The translations under genes and the position numbers were made by a program. A stretch of 64,000 nt of DNA, taken from NCBI GenBank assembly GCA_024683935.1, contig JAIKXV010000113.1, positions 4,389-68,388 of the forward strand. Reading direction: 5' to 3'. Of the stretch, positions 17,502 to 27,637 are shown piece by piece. The notes beneath the pieces were generated by a model. That model saw only the letters and a list, made by a program, of their open reading frames with translations, was not told the DNA's origin and did not search any database. Each line of letters begins with the position of its first letter. The stretch's first letter is position 1. This DNA is from Lachnospiraceae bacterium. Lineage in GTDB: Bacteria; Bacillota_A; Clostridia; Lachnospirales; Lachnospiraceae.

Positions 17502-17530
17502 TTGAAACGCCTGCTCTCTTGCGGTATAAT
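17502..17530 (+). promoter_or_regulatory. Promoter of DUF4190/SprA-like/DUF975 genes
   Basis: TTGAAA (17502-17507), 17 nt, TATAAT (17525-17530), about 33 nt before the DUF4190 start codon. Confidence 0.75.
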
Positions 17531-17562
17531 AAGGTTGGTATTTTATCGAGAGAATTCAGGGA

Positions 17563-17904
17563 ATGAACGAAGAAAACATTGTTAAACCGAATAATAACGG
17601 CCTGGCCACTGCCGCACTTATATTGGGAATAGTGGCGGCTCTCGGATTTGTCTTTGTTTTCCCGCCCTTTATTTTCGGCGCCACAGCCATTGTGCTGGGT
17701 CTTCTGTCAAAGACCGGCGACAGCATGAGCATGAGGGCAAAGATTGGAATATGCATGGGAACTCTCAGCATTCTTCTCCTGTGCCTTATCCTGATCTCGG
17801 CGGTTCATATAATAATGACGAACCCCGGCATGCTGGATGAATTCCGCAATAATTTTGATGAGATATACAACGGGTTATTAACGCAGGAAGGAGGCTATAT
17901 ATGA
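17563..17904 (+). CDS. DUF4190-like small membrane protein
   Basis: 113 residues. A soluble Asn-rich N-terminus (residues 1-12) is followed by two long hydrophobic helices (about 13-48 and 62-88) joined by a short loop with GLLSKTGD, the usual DUF4190 pattern. The acidic C-terminal tail faces the solvent. Its last codons overlap the start of the next gene by ATGA, so they are coupled. No function is known for the family. Confidence 0.75.
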   Translation: MNEENIVKPNNNGLATAALILGIVAALGFVFVFPPFIFGATAIVLGLLSKTGDSMSMRAKIGICMGTLSILLLCLILISAVHIIMTNPGMLDEFRNNFDEIYNGLLTQEGGYI

Positions 17905-18428
17905 TAGACGGAATAAATACCGGTTTCTACGGTAATCCTTTTTCTGATTATTCGCCTCTTGCCGGATCCTTTGGCGCTCCTGTAGACAGGGTCGGCGGTG
18001 CCGAAGAGGTAAAGAAGCCCATCCTGAATCCCGGTGAGTCCACCAAGGTCATTGGTGCCCACAAGTCCTCTCCCGCAGAGTGTCAGACCTGTAAGGAAAG
18101 AAAGTATCAGGACGGCTCGGATGAGATGGTTTCTTTCAAGTCAGCTGCCCATATTTCTCCCGAAGCTGCCCCCAGTGCGGTTCGTGCCCATGAGGGAGAG
18201 CATGTTTCAAATGCCTACAAGAAGGCTGCGGAGGATGGAGGAAAGGTGCTTCAGGCTTCTGTGCGCATCAAGATGGGTATCTGCCCCGAGTGCGGCAGGA
18301 CCTTTGTTTCCGGTGGCGAGACCAATACAAAGATAGAATATCCTAATGAAGAAAATCCTTACATGAAAAATCAGAAAGCGAGGGATAACGGTCTGCTTTC
18401 AGGCATGAACCTTTCGTTATCCGCATAG
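17901..18428 (+). CDS. SprA-related putative metalloprotease
   Basis: 175 residues. It has the features of the SprA-related family: CQTCKERKYQDGSDEMVSFK, then HISPEAAPSAVRAHEGEH with an HExxH-like zinc motif (HEGEH), and a later CPECGRTFVSGG Cys pair. Probably zinc-dependent and four-Cys stabilised; substrate unknown. No signal peptide is evident. It overlaps the DUF4190 gene, implying joint expression. Confidence 0.75.
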   Translation: MIDGINTGFYGNPFSDYSPLAGSFGAPVDRVGGAEEVKKPILNPGESTKVIGAHKSSPAECQTCKERKYQDGSDEMVSFKSAAHISPEAAPSAVRAHEGEHVSNAYKKAAEDGGKVLQASVRIKMGICPECGRTFVSGGETNTKIEYPNEENPYMKNQKARDNGLLSGMNLSLSA

Positions 18429-18429
18429 C

Positions 18430-19254
18430 ATGAGAAGCAGCAAAGAACTCAGAGCAGCTGCCAGAGAAAGCCTCTCCGGCAATTACGGCGTCGTTATCGG
18501 CGCCTATATCATATATACGATAATAATAAACACCATTTCGGCTCCTCTCAGTCTCATAACCGGTGCGGGAGAGATCATGGGAGCCTCTCTTGTCGGTGCC
18601 TTAGTCTCACTGCCCGTTTCAGTTTTGATCTCGATCATTTCAGTTGTATTGAATACCGGGGTAAATAAGATCTGTTATGACGTGGTAAATGGCGAAAGGG
18701 CGGATCTGACCAATATTTTCTATTGTCTGACCCACAATCCTCTGACGGTGATATGTACATATTTCTGGATACTGCTCTATATACTGCCCGGAGCAGTCGT
18801 ACTCCTTGTTGGAACCGGAATATTTATGGGTCTTACCATGTTTTCCGAAAGTACTGCAGCTTTTGCTGCGGGAGTTGCGGCATTCTCAATTGCCGCACTG
18901 TTTTATGTCATATGGATCATTATCATCGCACTGAAGGTCTCCATGACCTATTTCCTGTATTATGAAAATCCGGAAATGAAAGCCGGAGATCTGGTAAGAA
19001 CCTCCATCCGCATGATGAGAGGCCACAATCTCCGGCTCTTTAAATTATATTTCAGCTATATCGGTTATTATCTTTTAGGGCTCCTGTCCTGTGGTCTCGC
19101 ACTGCTCTGGGTAAGCCCGAATTTCACAGCCGCCACGGCTCTGTTCTACGCAGATCTCCGTTCCGGAAGCGTCCCTCCTGTTTCAGAGGAACCGGAAAAG
19201 AGTACTGTCTATACCGAAGCACCGGCTTATTACGGACAGGAATACTGGAACTGA
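18430..19254 (+). CDS. DUF975 family membrane protein
   Basis: 274 residues with about six membrane helices. The opening LRAAARESLSGNYG is diagnostic of DUF975, and the conserved AGDLVRTSIRMMRGHN segment lies near residue 186. It starts one base after the SprA-like stop and ends convergent with lysC, three bases apart. Function of the family is unknown. Confidence 0.85.
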   Translation: MRSSKELRAAARESLSGNYGVVIGAYIIYTIIINTISAPLSLITGAGEIMGASLVGALVSLPVSVLISIISVVLNTGVNKICYDVVNGERADLTNIFYCLTHNPLTVICTYFWILLYILPGAVVLLVGTGIFMGLTMFSESTAAFAAGVAAFSIAALFYVIWIIIIALKVSMTYFLYYENPEMKAGDLVRTSIRMMRGHNLRLFKLYFSYIGYYLLGLLSCGLALLWVSPNFTAATALFYADLRSGSVPPVSEEPEKSTVYTEAPAYYGQEYWN

Positions 19255-19257
19255 TTG

Positions 19258-20466
19258 TCAGTCTTCCAGGCCGAAGGCGTCATGTGCCGCCTGCAGCGCC
19301 CTGTCAGTATCTGTTCTGTCTATCAGCACCGTTACCCTTATCTCTGATGTGGATATCATATTGATGTTTATGCCAGCATTGAAAAGGCACTCGAACATCT
19401 TGGCAGCCACACCGGGAGAGCTCATCATTCCCGCACCGACAACAGACACCTTGGAAACATGATCATTGAAGCTCACATCCTTTGCATGCAGGGACTTCAG
19501 GTTTTCCTTTATGACGTCTATTGCAACGGGGCCGTCGTCGCTGCCCACGGTAAAGGAAATATCCTTTGTGCCGTCACGTCCTATGGACTGCAGTATCATG
19601 TCCACATTGATATTCTTCTTCGAAATAAGGTCGAAGAGCTTAAATGCCATACCGGGTCTGTCCTCCATACCAAGAACAGAGATACGTGTGGTATTCTTAT
19701 CAGCTGCAACTCCCGAAACCAACATTCCTTCCACTTTAGCCACCTCCTTGATGACGGTTCCTTCGGATTCATTAAGACTGGATCGTACCACGAGAGGTAC
19801 GTTATATTTCTTTGCAAGCTCTACGGAACGGTTATGCAGAACACCTGCTCCCAGGGTGGCGAGATCCAGCATTTCATCATAAGAGATCTCCTTCATCTTT
19901 CTTGCACCCTTTACTATCCTGGGGTCTGCCGTATATACTCCGTCCACATCCGTAAAGATCTCACAGCTGTCCGCATGAAGCGCCGCTGCCAAAGCTACGG
20001 CTGTGGTATCCGATCCGCCTCTGCCGAGTGTCGTATAGTCGTCATATTTATTGACACCCTGGAAACCGGTAACTATCACTATCTTCCGGCTCTCGATCTC
20101 GTGCTCTATGCGGTCGGTATCTATCCTTTTAAGCCTGGCATTTCCGTATACCCTGGTGGTGTGCATGGACACCTGGAAAGCGTTCAGTGACACGGAAGGT
20201 ATACCCATAGTGGCAAATGCCATTGACATCAGCGCCACGCTTGTCTGCTCTCCTGTGGTAAGGAGCATATCCAGTTCCCTCTTCGGGGGATCCGGATTGA
20301 TCTCACGTGCCATATCTATAAGCACATCCGTCTGCTTTCCCATTGCCGACAGGACCATGACCACATTATTGCCTTCCTGCCAGTCTTTTGCACAGCGCCG
20401 GGCCACATTCATGATCCTGTCCTTGTCCCCAACGCTGGTACCGCCGAATTTCTTTACTAATAACAT
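19258..20466 (-). CDS. lysC: Aspartate kinase (LysC)
   Basis: Phosphorylates aspartate, the first step to lysine, threonine and methionine. 402 residues: amino-acid kinase domain beginning VKKFGGTSVGD, with FTDVDGVYTADPR near 173, and two C-terminal ACT domains for feedback control. The start overlaps the stop of hom by one base, so hom-lysC are cotranscribed and coupled. I see no lysine riboswitch or T-box before the pair. Confidence 0.95.
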   Translation of the reverse strand: MLLVKKFGGTSVGDKDRIMNVARRCAKDWQEGNNVVMVLSAMGKQTDVLIDMAREINPDPPKRELDMLLTTGEQTSVALMSMAFATMGIPSVSLNAFQVSMHTTRVYGNARLKRIDTDRIEHEIESRKIVIVTGFQGVNKYDDYTTLGRGGSDTTAVALAAALHADSCEIFTDVDGVYTADPRIVKGARKMKEISYDEMLDLATLGAGVLHNRSVELAKKYNVPLVVRSSLNESEGTVIKEVAKVEGMLVSGVAADKNTTRISVLGMEDRPGMAFKLFDLISKKNINVDMILQSIGRDGTKDISFTVGSDDGPVAIDVIKENLKSLHAKDVSFNDHVSKVSVVGAGMMSSPGVAAKMFECLFNAGININMISTSEIRVTVLIDRTDTDRALQAAHDAFGLED

Positions 20467-21689
20467 TACTGATTCACCCTTATCCTGCTAAGTACATAGC
20501 CGCGGCTTTCACACTTTTTGTCAAATTCACTTTCCGTCATCATGCCTGTGATGAGCGCAGCCTCGTTTTCTATCTCATCGCTCTCCGCTGTTTCCAGAGC
20601 ATTAAAGAGAGCGGATGCATCGGCTTTCTTATCCTTGGGAACCCTGATAAAGAAGGATCTTTCCGCCGTACTGTTGTCCGAAAGCTTCAGTTCCCTGGAA
20701 TCCCAGAATACGAAGAGAGTTCTGGACAAATGCTTTACCGCATCCACCACATCTCCCACAACAGCGCTGGCCGTAGGAAGGCTTCCCGCTCCGCTTCCGT
20801 AGAACATGGAGTCACCGAGCATGTTTCCGTGTATGAATACCGCGTTGAATACGCCGTTCACATTGTAAAGCGGATGTCCCTGCTTCATAAGGAAAGGAGC
20901 GACCATTGCGTAGTAGTCCTTTTTATCTCCTTCTCCCTTAACCTTGTATGCGCTGGCAAGAAGCTTTATCAGCATGCCGAACTTCTTTGCAAAAACTATA
21001 TCGTTATGGCTGATCTTTGTGATGCCTTCCGTATGTATGTCATTGAATTTTACTGTATGTCCAAAGGCAAGGGATGAAAGTATGGCGATCTTTCTGCAGG
21101 CGTCGTGACCTTCCACGTCCGCTTCGGGATTCCTCTCGGCGTATCCCAGCTCCTGGGCTTCCTTTAATGCCGAGTCGAAGTCCGAACCCTTTTCCGTCAT
21201 CTCGGTCAGGATATAATTCGTTGTGCCGTTCAGTATGCCTGACACCTCATCTATATCCTCTGCCGTCAGGGAACTGTTCAGTATCCTTATTACGGGTATC
21301 CCGCCTCCGCAGCTGGCCTCAAAGAGATAATTCACATTTTTCTCCCTGGCCAGATCCAGGAATTCCGCGCCGTGCTCAGCCACCAGCTCCTTATTGGAGG
21401 TGCAGACTGATTTACCCGCCTCCAGGGCAGCTCTGGTAAAATCATAGGCAGGCTTTAATCCGCCCATAACTTCCACGACGATCTTTACTTCCGGATCCTT
21501 TAATATGACATCAAAGTCGTGGACTATCTTTTCCTGTATGGGGTCCCCCGGAAAATCCCGGAGATCCAGCACATATTTTACCCTTACGGGAGTCCCGGCT
21601 TTCTTATCTATCTTTTCCTGATTTGTGGTAAGTACCTTTACAACTCCGCTGCCTACGGTGCCGTAACCCAGTACCGCGATATTGACCAT
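20466..21689 (-). CDS. hom: Homoserine dehydrogenase
   Basis: Reduces aspartate semialdehyde to homoserine with NAD(P)H. 407 residues: Rossmann motif GYGTVGSGVVKVL at the N-terminus, catalytic domain with GILNGTTNYILTEM and NPEADVEGHDACRKIAILSSLAFG, and a C-terminal ACT domain. The start at 21689 is chosen because AAGGAGCACC lies directly upstream. Degraded copies of the dispersed repeat fill the 58 nt between it and prfB. Confidence 0.95.
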   Translation of the reverse strand: MVNIAVLGYGTVGSGVVKVLTTNQEKIDKKAGTPVRVKYVLDLRDFPGDPIQEKIVHDFDVILKDPEVKIVVEVMGGLKPAYDFTRAALEAGKSVCTSNKELVAEHGAEFLDLAREKNVNYLFEASCGGGIPVIRILNSSLTAEDIDEVSGILNGTTNYILTEMTEKGSDFDSALKEAQELGYAERNPEADVEGHDACRKIAILSSLAFGHTVKFNDIHTEGITKISHNDIVFAKKFGMLIKLLASAYKVKGEGDKKDYYAMVAPFLMKQGHPLYNVNGVFNAVFIHGNMLGDSMFYGSGAGSLPTASAVVGDVVDAVKHLSRTLFVFWDSRELKLSDNSTAERSFFIRVPKDKKADASALFNALETAESDEIENEAALITGMMTESEFDKKCESRGYVLSRIRVNQ

Positions 21690-21747
21690 GGTGCTCCTTT
21701 CCATAAAGACTCATATCTTCGCTCAGAATGACATCGGCTCTTCGCGA

Positions 21748-22884
21748 TCAATCATCATCCTTTACATCTATCTTCTTGCATCCGTTAGCACACCATACAA
21801 GATATCCGTTTATAAAGGGATCGATATTTCCATTCAGTACACTGTCCGCCTGAGCCATTTCCACTCCGGTACGAAGGTCCTTCACCAGCTGGTAAGGCTG
21901 CAGGAAGTAGGATCTGATCTGGGAACCCCAGGCATTGTCCTTTACTTCTCCCCTGATCTCGGAGAGCTTGTCTGCATTCTCCTCCTCTTTCAGCATCAGG
22001 AGCTTGGCCTTCAGCATCTGCATGGCCTTGTCCTTATTCTGGAACTGGGATCTCTCGTTCTGGCAGGTCACCACGATACCGGTAGGATAGTGGGTGATCC
22101 TGATGGCGGAGCTCGTTTTATTGATATGCTGTCCGCCGGCTCCGGATGAACGGTAGGTGTCTACCCTGATGTCATCATTCTTGATCTCTATATCCACATC
22201 ATCATCGATCTCAGGCATTACATCTAATGATACGAATGAAGTCTGTCTCTTGCCCTGGGCATTGAAGGGGCTGATACGCACCAGTCTGTGCACGCCCTTT
22301 TCGGACTTCAGATATCCGTAGGCGTTTTCCCCGTTTATCTGAAAGGTACAGCTCTTCAGTCCCGCTTCATCCCCGTCCAGGGAATCCAGCACTTCGGTCT
22401 TGAAACCGTGGGACTCTGCCCACTTGCTGTACATACGGAAGAGCATGCTGCACCAGTCGCAGGACTCGGTTCCGCCGGCTCCGGCATTCAGGCGGAGTAT
22501 TGCGTTCTTCGCGTCGTATTCGCCGGAGAGCAGGGTCTTTAACCGTATCTTCTCGTAATCTTCCTTAAAGGAAGCAAATTCCTGTATTATCTCGGAAGCC
22601 AGGGTCTCGTCATTATCGTCATTTGCCATATCGATAAGGTCAAACATGTCGGTGAACTGGCTGTCCAGCTTTTTGTAGGTAGCCACATCATCCTTCAAGG
22701 AACCCAGTTCCTTGCTCTGCTTTGTGGATGACTCCGGATTATTCCAGAAATCAGGTTCCTCCATCTTACGGTTCAGCTCTATTATGCGGTTTTCCTTATT
22801 CTCAAGGTCCAGCGATCTGTACAGATTCTTTAAGGGAGTTCTGTAGCCCTCCAGTTCGACCTTCAGATTGTCAAGTTCAAGCAT
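21748..22884 (-). CDS. prfB: Peptide chain release factor 2, without programmed frameshift
   Basis: Releases peptides at UGA and UAA codons. 378 residues, with SPF codon-recognition tripeptide in RISPFNAQG and the GGQ catalytic loop in GAGGQHINKTSSA. At the usual autoregulatory site (about codon 26, ...RSLDLENK) the DNA reads CTG GAC in frame with no TGA, so a single continuous frame encodes RF2. SD GGAG overlaps the end of secA, which stops three bases before this start; the two genes are coupled. Confidence 0.96.
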   Translation of the reverse strand: MLELDNLKVELEGYRTPLKNLYRSLDLENKENRIIELNRKMEEPDFWNNPESSTKQSKELGSLKDDVATYKKLDSQFTDMFDLIDMANDDNDETLASEIIQEFASFKEDYEKIRLKTLLSGEYDAKNAILRLNAGAGGTESCDWCSMLFRMYSKWAESHGFKTEVLDSLDGDEAGLKSCTFQINGENAYGYLKSEKGVHRLVRISPFNAQGKRQTSFVSLDVMPEIDDDVDIEIKNDDIRVDTYRSSGAGGQHINKTSSAIRITHYPTGIVVTCQNERSQFQNKDKAMQMLKAKLLMLKEEENADKLSEIRGEVKDNAWGSQIRSYFLQPYQLVKDLRTGVEMAQADSVLNGNIDPFINGYLVWCANGCKKIDVKDDD

Positions 22885-22887
22885 TGC

Positions 22888-25467
22888 TTACTCCAGCCCG
22901 CCTTTCTTCATATGACAATTCTTATACTTCAAGCCGCTGCCGCAGGGACAGGGATCATTGGGATAGATCTTCTTATTGGATCTCTTTGCAGGTCCTTTCT
23001 TTACGGAATCGTCCTTATTGGTACCCGTGACCTTGGCCACCTGCTCACGCTCAACCTTTTCCTCCACATGAACATGCATGAGGAGACGGACGGTATCTTC
23101 CTTGATGCCAGCGGTCATCTGGTCAAACATTTCGAAGCCCGCGGTCCTGTATTCCACAACGGGATCCCTCTGACCGAAGGCCTGCAGCCCTATACCCTGA
23201 CGGAGCTGTTCCATATCGTCGATATGGTCCATCCATTTTCTGTCAATTACCTTAAGGAGGATCACACGCTCAATCTCTCTCAGCATCTCGGGCTGAGGGA
23301 ATTCCGCTTCCTTATCCTCGTATATCTTAACTGCCTTTTCCTTCAGATTATGCTTCAGCTCCGCAGGACTTAAGCCCCTGATATCCGGAGTCTTGATGCG
23401 TTCCATGGGAATGATGGGGAGCAGCAGCTGATTTAAGCCCTCCAAATCCCAGTCGTCATTCTTCTGATCCTCACCTATCGTCATATCCACCGCATTTTCC
23501 GTAATGTCGGTGATCATTCCGTAGATGGAATCCCTCATGTTCTCACCGTCCAGAACCTTGCGCCTCTCGTCATAGATTATCTCTCTCTGATCGTTATTAA
23601 CGGCGTCATAATCCAGCAGGTTCTTTCTGATACCGAAGTTGTTTTCCTCTATCTTCATCTGAGCCTTTTCAATGGCTCTGGTCAGCATGCCGTGCTCTAT
23701 CTGCTCACCCTCGGGAACATTCAGGGCTTCAAATACGCTCATGAGCCTGTCCGAACCGAAGAGACGCATTAGATCGTCTTCCAGAGAGATATAGAAACGG
23801 GAAACACCCGGATCTCCCTGACGTCCGGAACGTCCGCGGAGCTGGTTGTCTATACGTCTCGCTTCATGCCGCTCCGTACCTATTATCATAAGTCCGCCGG
23901 CAGCCCTGGATTCGTCATCCAGCTTGATATCGGTACCACGGCCTGCCATGTTGGTGGCTATGGTCACTGCCGAATGCTCTCCCGCATGGGATACGATCTC
24001 CGCTTCCATTTCATGGAACTTCGCATTCAGGACGTTGTGCTTTATACCCCTCTTATTAAGAAGGGATGAAAGCTCTTCCGAAGCTTCGATGGTTATCGTG
24101 CCCACAAGGATAGGCTGGCCTGTAGCATGCACTCTTTCTATCTCATCACAGATAGCCTTTAGCTTTTCTCTCCTGGTCTTGAATACCGCATCCTGTAGAT
24201 CCTGTCTGATCATGGGCTTATTCGTAGGGATGGTGATAACGTCCATGCTGTATATCTCACGGAATTCTCTTTCTTCCGTAAGGGCGGTACCGGTCATGCC
24301 GGCTTTTTTATCGAATTTATTAAAGAAGTTCTGGAAGGTGATGGTGGCGAGGGTCTTGCTCTCCCTCTTTACCTTCACGTGCTCCTTTGCCTCAATTGCC
24401 TGATGGAGTCCGTCGGAATAGCGCCTGCCGGGCATGATACGTCCGGTAAACTCATCTACTATCAAAATCTGGTCATCCTTTACCACATAGTCCTTGTCCC
24501 TGTGCATCAGGTTATTGGCACGGAGAGCCAGGATGATACAGTGCTGTATCTCTAAATTTTCCGGATCCGCAAGATTCTCCAGATGGAAGAACTGCTCCAC
24601 CTTCTTTACGCCCTGCTCCGTCAGATTTACTATCTTATCCTTCTCATTTACGATGAAGTCTCCGGTTTCCTCTATCTCCACTCCCATGATGGCGTCCATC
24701 TTCGAGAGCTCATCGCTGCTGGCTTCACCCCGCTGCATCTGATGGGCCAGTATCTCACAGGCCTCATACATCTTCGTGGATTTGCCGCTCTGTCCCGAAA
24801 TGATAAGAGGAGTACGGGCTTCGTCTATCAGAATGGAGTCCACCTCGTCGATTATCGCATAGTGCAGATCCCGGAGAACCAGCTGGTTCTTGTAGATCGC
24901 CATGTTATCCCGGAGATAGTCGAATCCCAGCTCGTTATTCGTAACATAGGTAATATCGCAGGCGTAGGCTTTCTGCCGGTCTGCGCTGGACATGCCGTTC
25001 TGTATCAGTCCCACGGTGAGTCCCAGGAATTCATGGATCTGTCCCATCTGCTCCGCGTCACGCTTTGCCAGATAGTCATTCACCGTTACCACGAATACAC
25101 CCTTTCCTTCAAGGGCATTAAGGTATGAGGGCAGGGTGGCCACAAGGGTCTTTCCTTCACCGGTTCTCATTTCCGCGATACGTCCCTGATGAAGGATTAT
25201 GCCGCCGATTATCTGAACCGGGAAATGCTCCATATTGAGGACACGCTTTCCTGCTTCACGAACTGTGGCATAGGCCTCAACTAAAATATCATCCAGCGTC
25301 TTCCCCTCAGACAGTTCCTTTTTAAACTTGACGGTCTGAGCCTTTAATTCTTCATCGCTCATGGCTGCCATCCTGTCATGGAGTGAAAGCACTTCATTGA
25401 GCAGGGGGCCTATCTTTTTTAATTCCCTCTCGCTATGGGTACCGAATACCTTTTCAAAAATACTCAT
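22888..25467 (-). CDS. secA: Preprotein translocase ATPase SecA
   Basis: Motor of the Sec export pathway. 859 residues: Walker [24 protein letters not shown], preprotein cross-linking domain, helicase motif with GRGTDIKL and [13 protein letters not shown]. The C-terminal SEC-C zinc motif is [13 protein letters not shown]. Same strand and coupled to prfB. A clear promoter lies 38 nt upstream. Confidence 0.98.
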   Translation of the reverse strand: MSIFEKVFGTHSERELKKIGPLLNEVLSLHDRMAAMSDEELKAQTVKFKKELSEGKTLDDILVEAYATVREAGKRVLNMEHFPVQIIGGIILHQGRIAEMRTGEGKTLVATLPSYLNALEGKGVFVVTVNDYLAKRDAEQMGQIHEFLGLTVGLIQNGMSSADRQKAYACDITYVTNNELGFDYLRDNMAIYKNQLVLRDLHYAIIDEVDSILIDEARTPLIISGQSGKSTKMYEACEILAHQMQRGEASSDELSKMDAIMGVEIEETGDFIVNEKDKIVNLTEQGVKKVEQFFHLENLADPENLEIQHCIILALRANNLMHRDKDYVVKDDQILIVDEFTGRIMPGRRYSDGLHQAIEAKEHVKVKRESKTLATITFQNFFNKFDKKAGMTGTALTEEREFREIYSMDVITIPTNKPMIRQDLQDAVFKTRREKLKAICDEIERVHATGQPILVGTITIEASEELSSLLNKRGIKHNVLNAKFHEMEAEIVSHAGEHSAVTIATNMAGRGTDIKLDDESRAAGGLMIIGTERHEARRIDNQLRGRSGRQGDPGVSRFYISLEDDLMRLFGSDRLMSVFEALNVPEGEQIEHGMLTRAIEKAQMKIEENNFGIRKNLLDYDAVNNDQREIIYDERRKVLDGENMRDSIYGMITDITENAVDMTIGEDQKNDDWDLEGLNQLLLPIIPMERIKTPDIRGLSPAELKHNLKEKAVKIYEDKEAEFPQPEMLREIERVILLKVIDRKWMDHIDDMEQLRQGIGLQAFGQRDPVVEYRTAGFEMFDQMTAGIKEDTVRLLMHVHVEEKVEREQVAKVTGTNKDDSVKKGPAKRSNKKIYPNDPCPCGSGLKYKNCHMKKGGLE

Positions 25468-25504
25468 TATTTAAGCTTTTCCTCTCCGGTTCGTAAACCA
25501 CACC

Positions 25505-25533
25505 ATTCTACCAAAAGAGTGTCTACAATTCAA
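25505..25533 (-). promoter_or_regulatory. secA-prfB promoter
   Basis: TTGAAT (25528-25533), 17 nt, TAGAAT (25505-25510) with TGG before it giving an extended -10. Confidence 0.7.
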
Positions 25534-25566
25534 GCTGTTTAATAGTGTATCAGAGAGCCGTCATAT

Positions 25567-26469
25567 CTAATCCAGAGCCGAACATGCGGCAAGCGCCGCC
25601 ACTGCACCGTCGGAAACGGCTGTGGTAAGCTGGCGGACATCCTTTACACGGCAGTCTCCCGCTATATATATCCCCGGCGTTTTTGTTTCACAGCTTTCGG
25701 GAGAAATAATGTAGCCCTTTTCATCCAGATCCACAACATTCTTAAAGGCCTCATTATCCGGTTCCTGGCCGATAGCCACAAAGATCCCGTTTACTTCCAG
25801 GTCGGTTAGTTCACCCGTGATCTTATTCTTTACGGTTACCGCCGAGAGGGTCTTTTCACCCTTGAGGGCTTCCACCGTGGAATTCAGTACAAGCTTCACA
25901 TTCTCCTTGCTCTTTACCTTTTCCGTATCCGCAGCACTTCCGCGGAATTCATCCCTTCTGTGTATCAGATAAACAGTCCTGCAGTAATTTGAAAGGAAAA
26001 GCGCATCGGATAATGCGGTATTTCCCCCGCCGCAGACTGCCACGTCCTTTCCTCTGAAAAAGGCTCCGTCACAGGTTGCACAGTAGGATACTCCCCTGCC
26101 TGTCAGCTCTTCCTCACGGTCTATGCCCATGTGGCGGTTTTTGGCACCGGTAGCTATGATGACCGCCTTTGCACTGTAGGAAGCGGCGTCTGTTTTAACT
26201 TCCTTTGTATCGCCTTTATCCTCAACCGATATTACAGTCTCGTTCTTTATTTCAGCCCCGAAGCCCGTCGCCTGTTCATAAAGGGTTGTGGCGTATTCAT
26301 AGCCGGAAACATGCTTTAATCCGGGATAATTCTCGATATCCGGGGTGTTTACTATCTGTCCCCCGTAGGCCTTTGCCTCCAGCAAAAGAACGGTTCTTCC
26401 CGCCCTGAGGGCATATATTGCTGCTGTAAGTCCTGCCGGTCCTGCTCCGACAATAATGATATCTGTCAT
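25567..26469 (-). CDS. trxB: Thioredoxin reductase
   Basis: FAD enzyme that passes electrons from NADPH (or ferredoxin in some clostridia) to thioredoxin. 300 residues: FAD motif IIVGAGPAGLTAA, redox-active CATC in GVSYCATCDG, second dinucleotide motif GGGNTALSDA, and FAD-binding GIYIAGDCR. Its NADPH-site motif HRRDEFRGS resembles HRRDxxRA, suggesting NADPH use. The start at 26469 is picked for AAGGAG eight bases upstream. Confidence 0.94.
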   Translation of the reverse strand: MTDIIIVGAGPAGLTAAIYALRAGRTVLLLEAKAYGGQIVNTPDIENYPGLKHVSGYEYATTLYEQATGFGAEIKNETVISVEDKGDTKEVKTDAASYSAKAVIIATGAKNRHMGIDREEELTGRGVSYCATCDGAFFRGKDVAVCGGGNTALSDALFLSNYCRTVYLIHRRDEFRGSAADTEKVKSKENVKLVLNSTVEALKGEKTLSAVTVKNKITGELTDLEVNGIFVAIGQEPDNEAFKNVVDLDEKGYIISPESCETKTPGIYIAGDCRVKDVRQLTTAVSDGAVAALAACSALD

Positions 26470-26509
26470 GTGCTTTTCTCCTTTCATTTCTCTGTTAAAC
26501 TGCCTTTAT

Positions 26510-27244
26510 CTAATGGCAGACAAATAAAATATTCTGTACCACATCGGGTTTCACATCCGGTGAGCAGATGACATATTTCACGTTTTCAAAATGATAGCTG
26601 AAGATGCTGCTCATCATCACGAGCGGCATGGAATCCTGTCCCTCAAGGGATGTGATAAGGTTAAATCCGTATACCCCGCCGGGCGCGAGATGCTCCTTTA
26701 TCAGCAGGGTTCCCTCCGGGGAAGTAAGTCCCTTGTCCGGGAGATTCGAGTGGTAGGCGTCATTTATTATGATGTCATACTTTTTCGTCGTATCCTTGAG
26801 ATACTCCATCCCGTCATCCACTATGATATTGAGCCGCCCTTTCGATTCCGCCCGGAATTCCTTTTCCAGATCGTTCAGGAAAAAGTACTTTCTTGCGAGC
26901 CGCACCGCCAGGGGATTTATCTCCACCACATCCATGGCCGTATCGGGATAGTGGCTTATCACATACTTCGGAAACTGGAAGCCGGCGCCGCCCAGCATCA
27001 GCATGTTTTTCATCTCAGGAACTTCTTTAAAAAGAAGGGTAAAGCTTTTGGCATAGTCAAATACCAGCTCGTACTTTTCCTCATCGAAAAAGGAGGCGGA
27101 CTCCCTTACGTCGTCTACCTCGTAAAGCCGTGCTTCTTTTCCCCTGTAGGTTCCGTTCCGGACAACATACTTCCCGTATTGATCATCTGCGGTAAAAAAC
27201 ACCTTTCCGGGGGTTTTGTCTGTTTTTCTTCTAAGTATATCCAT
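26510..27244 (-). CDS. Spermidine-synthase-like SAM-fold protein
   Basis: 244 residues. It has the Rossmann fold of spermidine synthases: MLGGAGFQFPKYV (motif I), VVEINPLAVRLARKYF and DIIINDAYH. The classical N-terminal beta domain is reduced, so it may be a methyltransferase-like or aminopropyltransferase-like paralogue; true substrate unknown. It starts next to the 3' end of rnpB, with TATAAT 12 nt before the ATG and no SD, so its leader would be only a few bases long. Confidence 0.75.
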   Translation of the reverse strand: MDILRRKTDKTPGKVFFTADDQYGKYVVRNGTYRGKEARLYEVDDVRESASFFDEEKYELVFDYAKSFTLLFKEVPEMKNMLMLGGAGFQFPKYVISHYPDTAMDVVEINPLAVRLARKYFFLNDLEKEFRAESKGRLNIIVDDGMEYLKDTTKKYDIIINDAYHSNLPDKGLTSPEGTLLIKEHLAPGGVYGFNLITSLEGQDSMPLVMMSSIFSYHFENVKYVICSPDVKPDVVQNILFVCH

Positions 27245-27265
27245 AATAGCAGAGTAATTATAAAA

Positions 27266-27631
27266 CAGGCAGGTCTGTAAGCCGGGTTATGTCTTGAACG
27301 GTCATCTATCTAGGACTCATGTTGCCATGAGCCTCAAGCGACCCACCTGAAGACGGGACGGGCAGCCCCATGGTCTTCATTTGGTCTTGCTTCGGATAGG
27401 GCTTGCAATGCGTCGGACATTACTGCCCGGCCGGTGGTCTCTTACACCGCCTTTTCACTATTATCTGTTCTTCCCGGCATCCCCGGAGGGAGCTCGGAAA
27501 GCCATCGACTACTTGTTTTCTGTTGCGCTTTCCCGTGGGTTACCCCAGCCGGCCGTTAGCCGGTATCCTGCCCTGCGAAGCCCGGACTTTCCTCTTGATG
27601 AGATCACCAAGCGACCGTCCGGCCTGCCTGT
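27266..27631 (-). ncRNA. rnpB: RNase P RNA
   Basis: Read on the minus strand it starts CAGGCAGGCCGGACGGTCGC, then GAGGAAAGTCCGGGC (universal 5' core), ACAGAAAAC, and ends with AACCCGGCTTACAGACCTGCC (3' core). CAGGCAGG at the 5' end pairs with CCTGCCTG at the 3' end as P1. About 366 nt. It processes the 5' ends of pre-tRNAs. The apparent reading frames on the opposite strand are not genes. Confidence 0.96.
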
Positions 27632-27637
27632 ATTTAT

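Noticed and set aside
21690..21747. Lysine riboswitch or T-box before hom-lysC
   Set aside because: Only 58 nt with repeat remnants; no such structure can fit.
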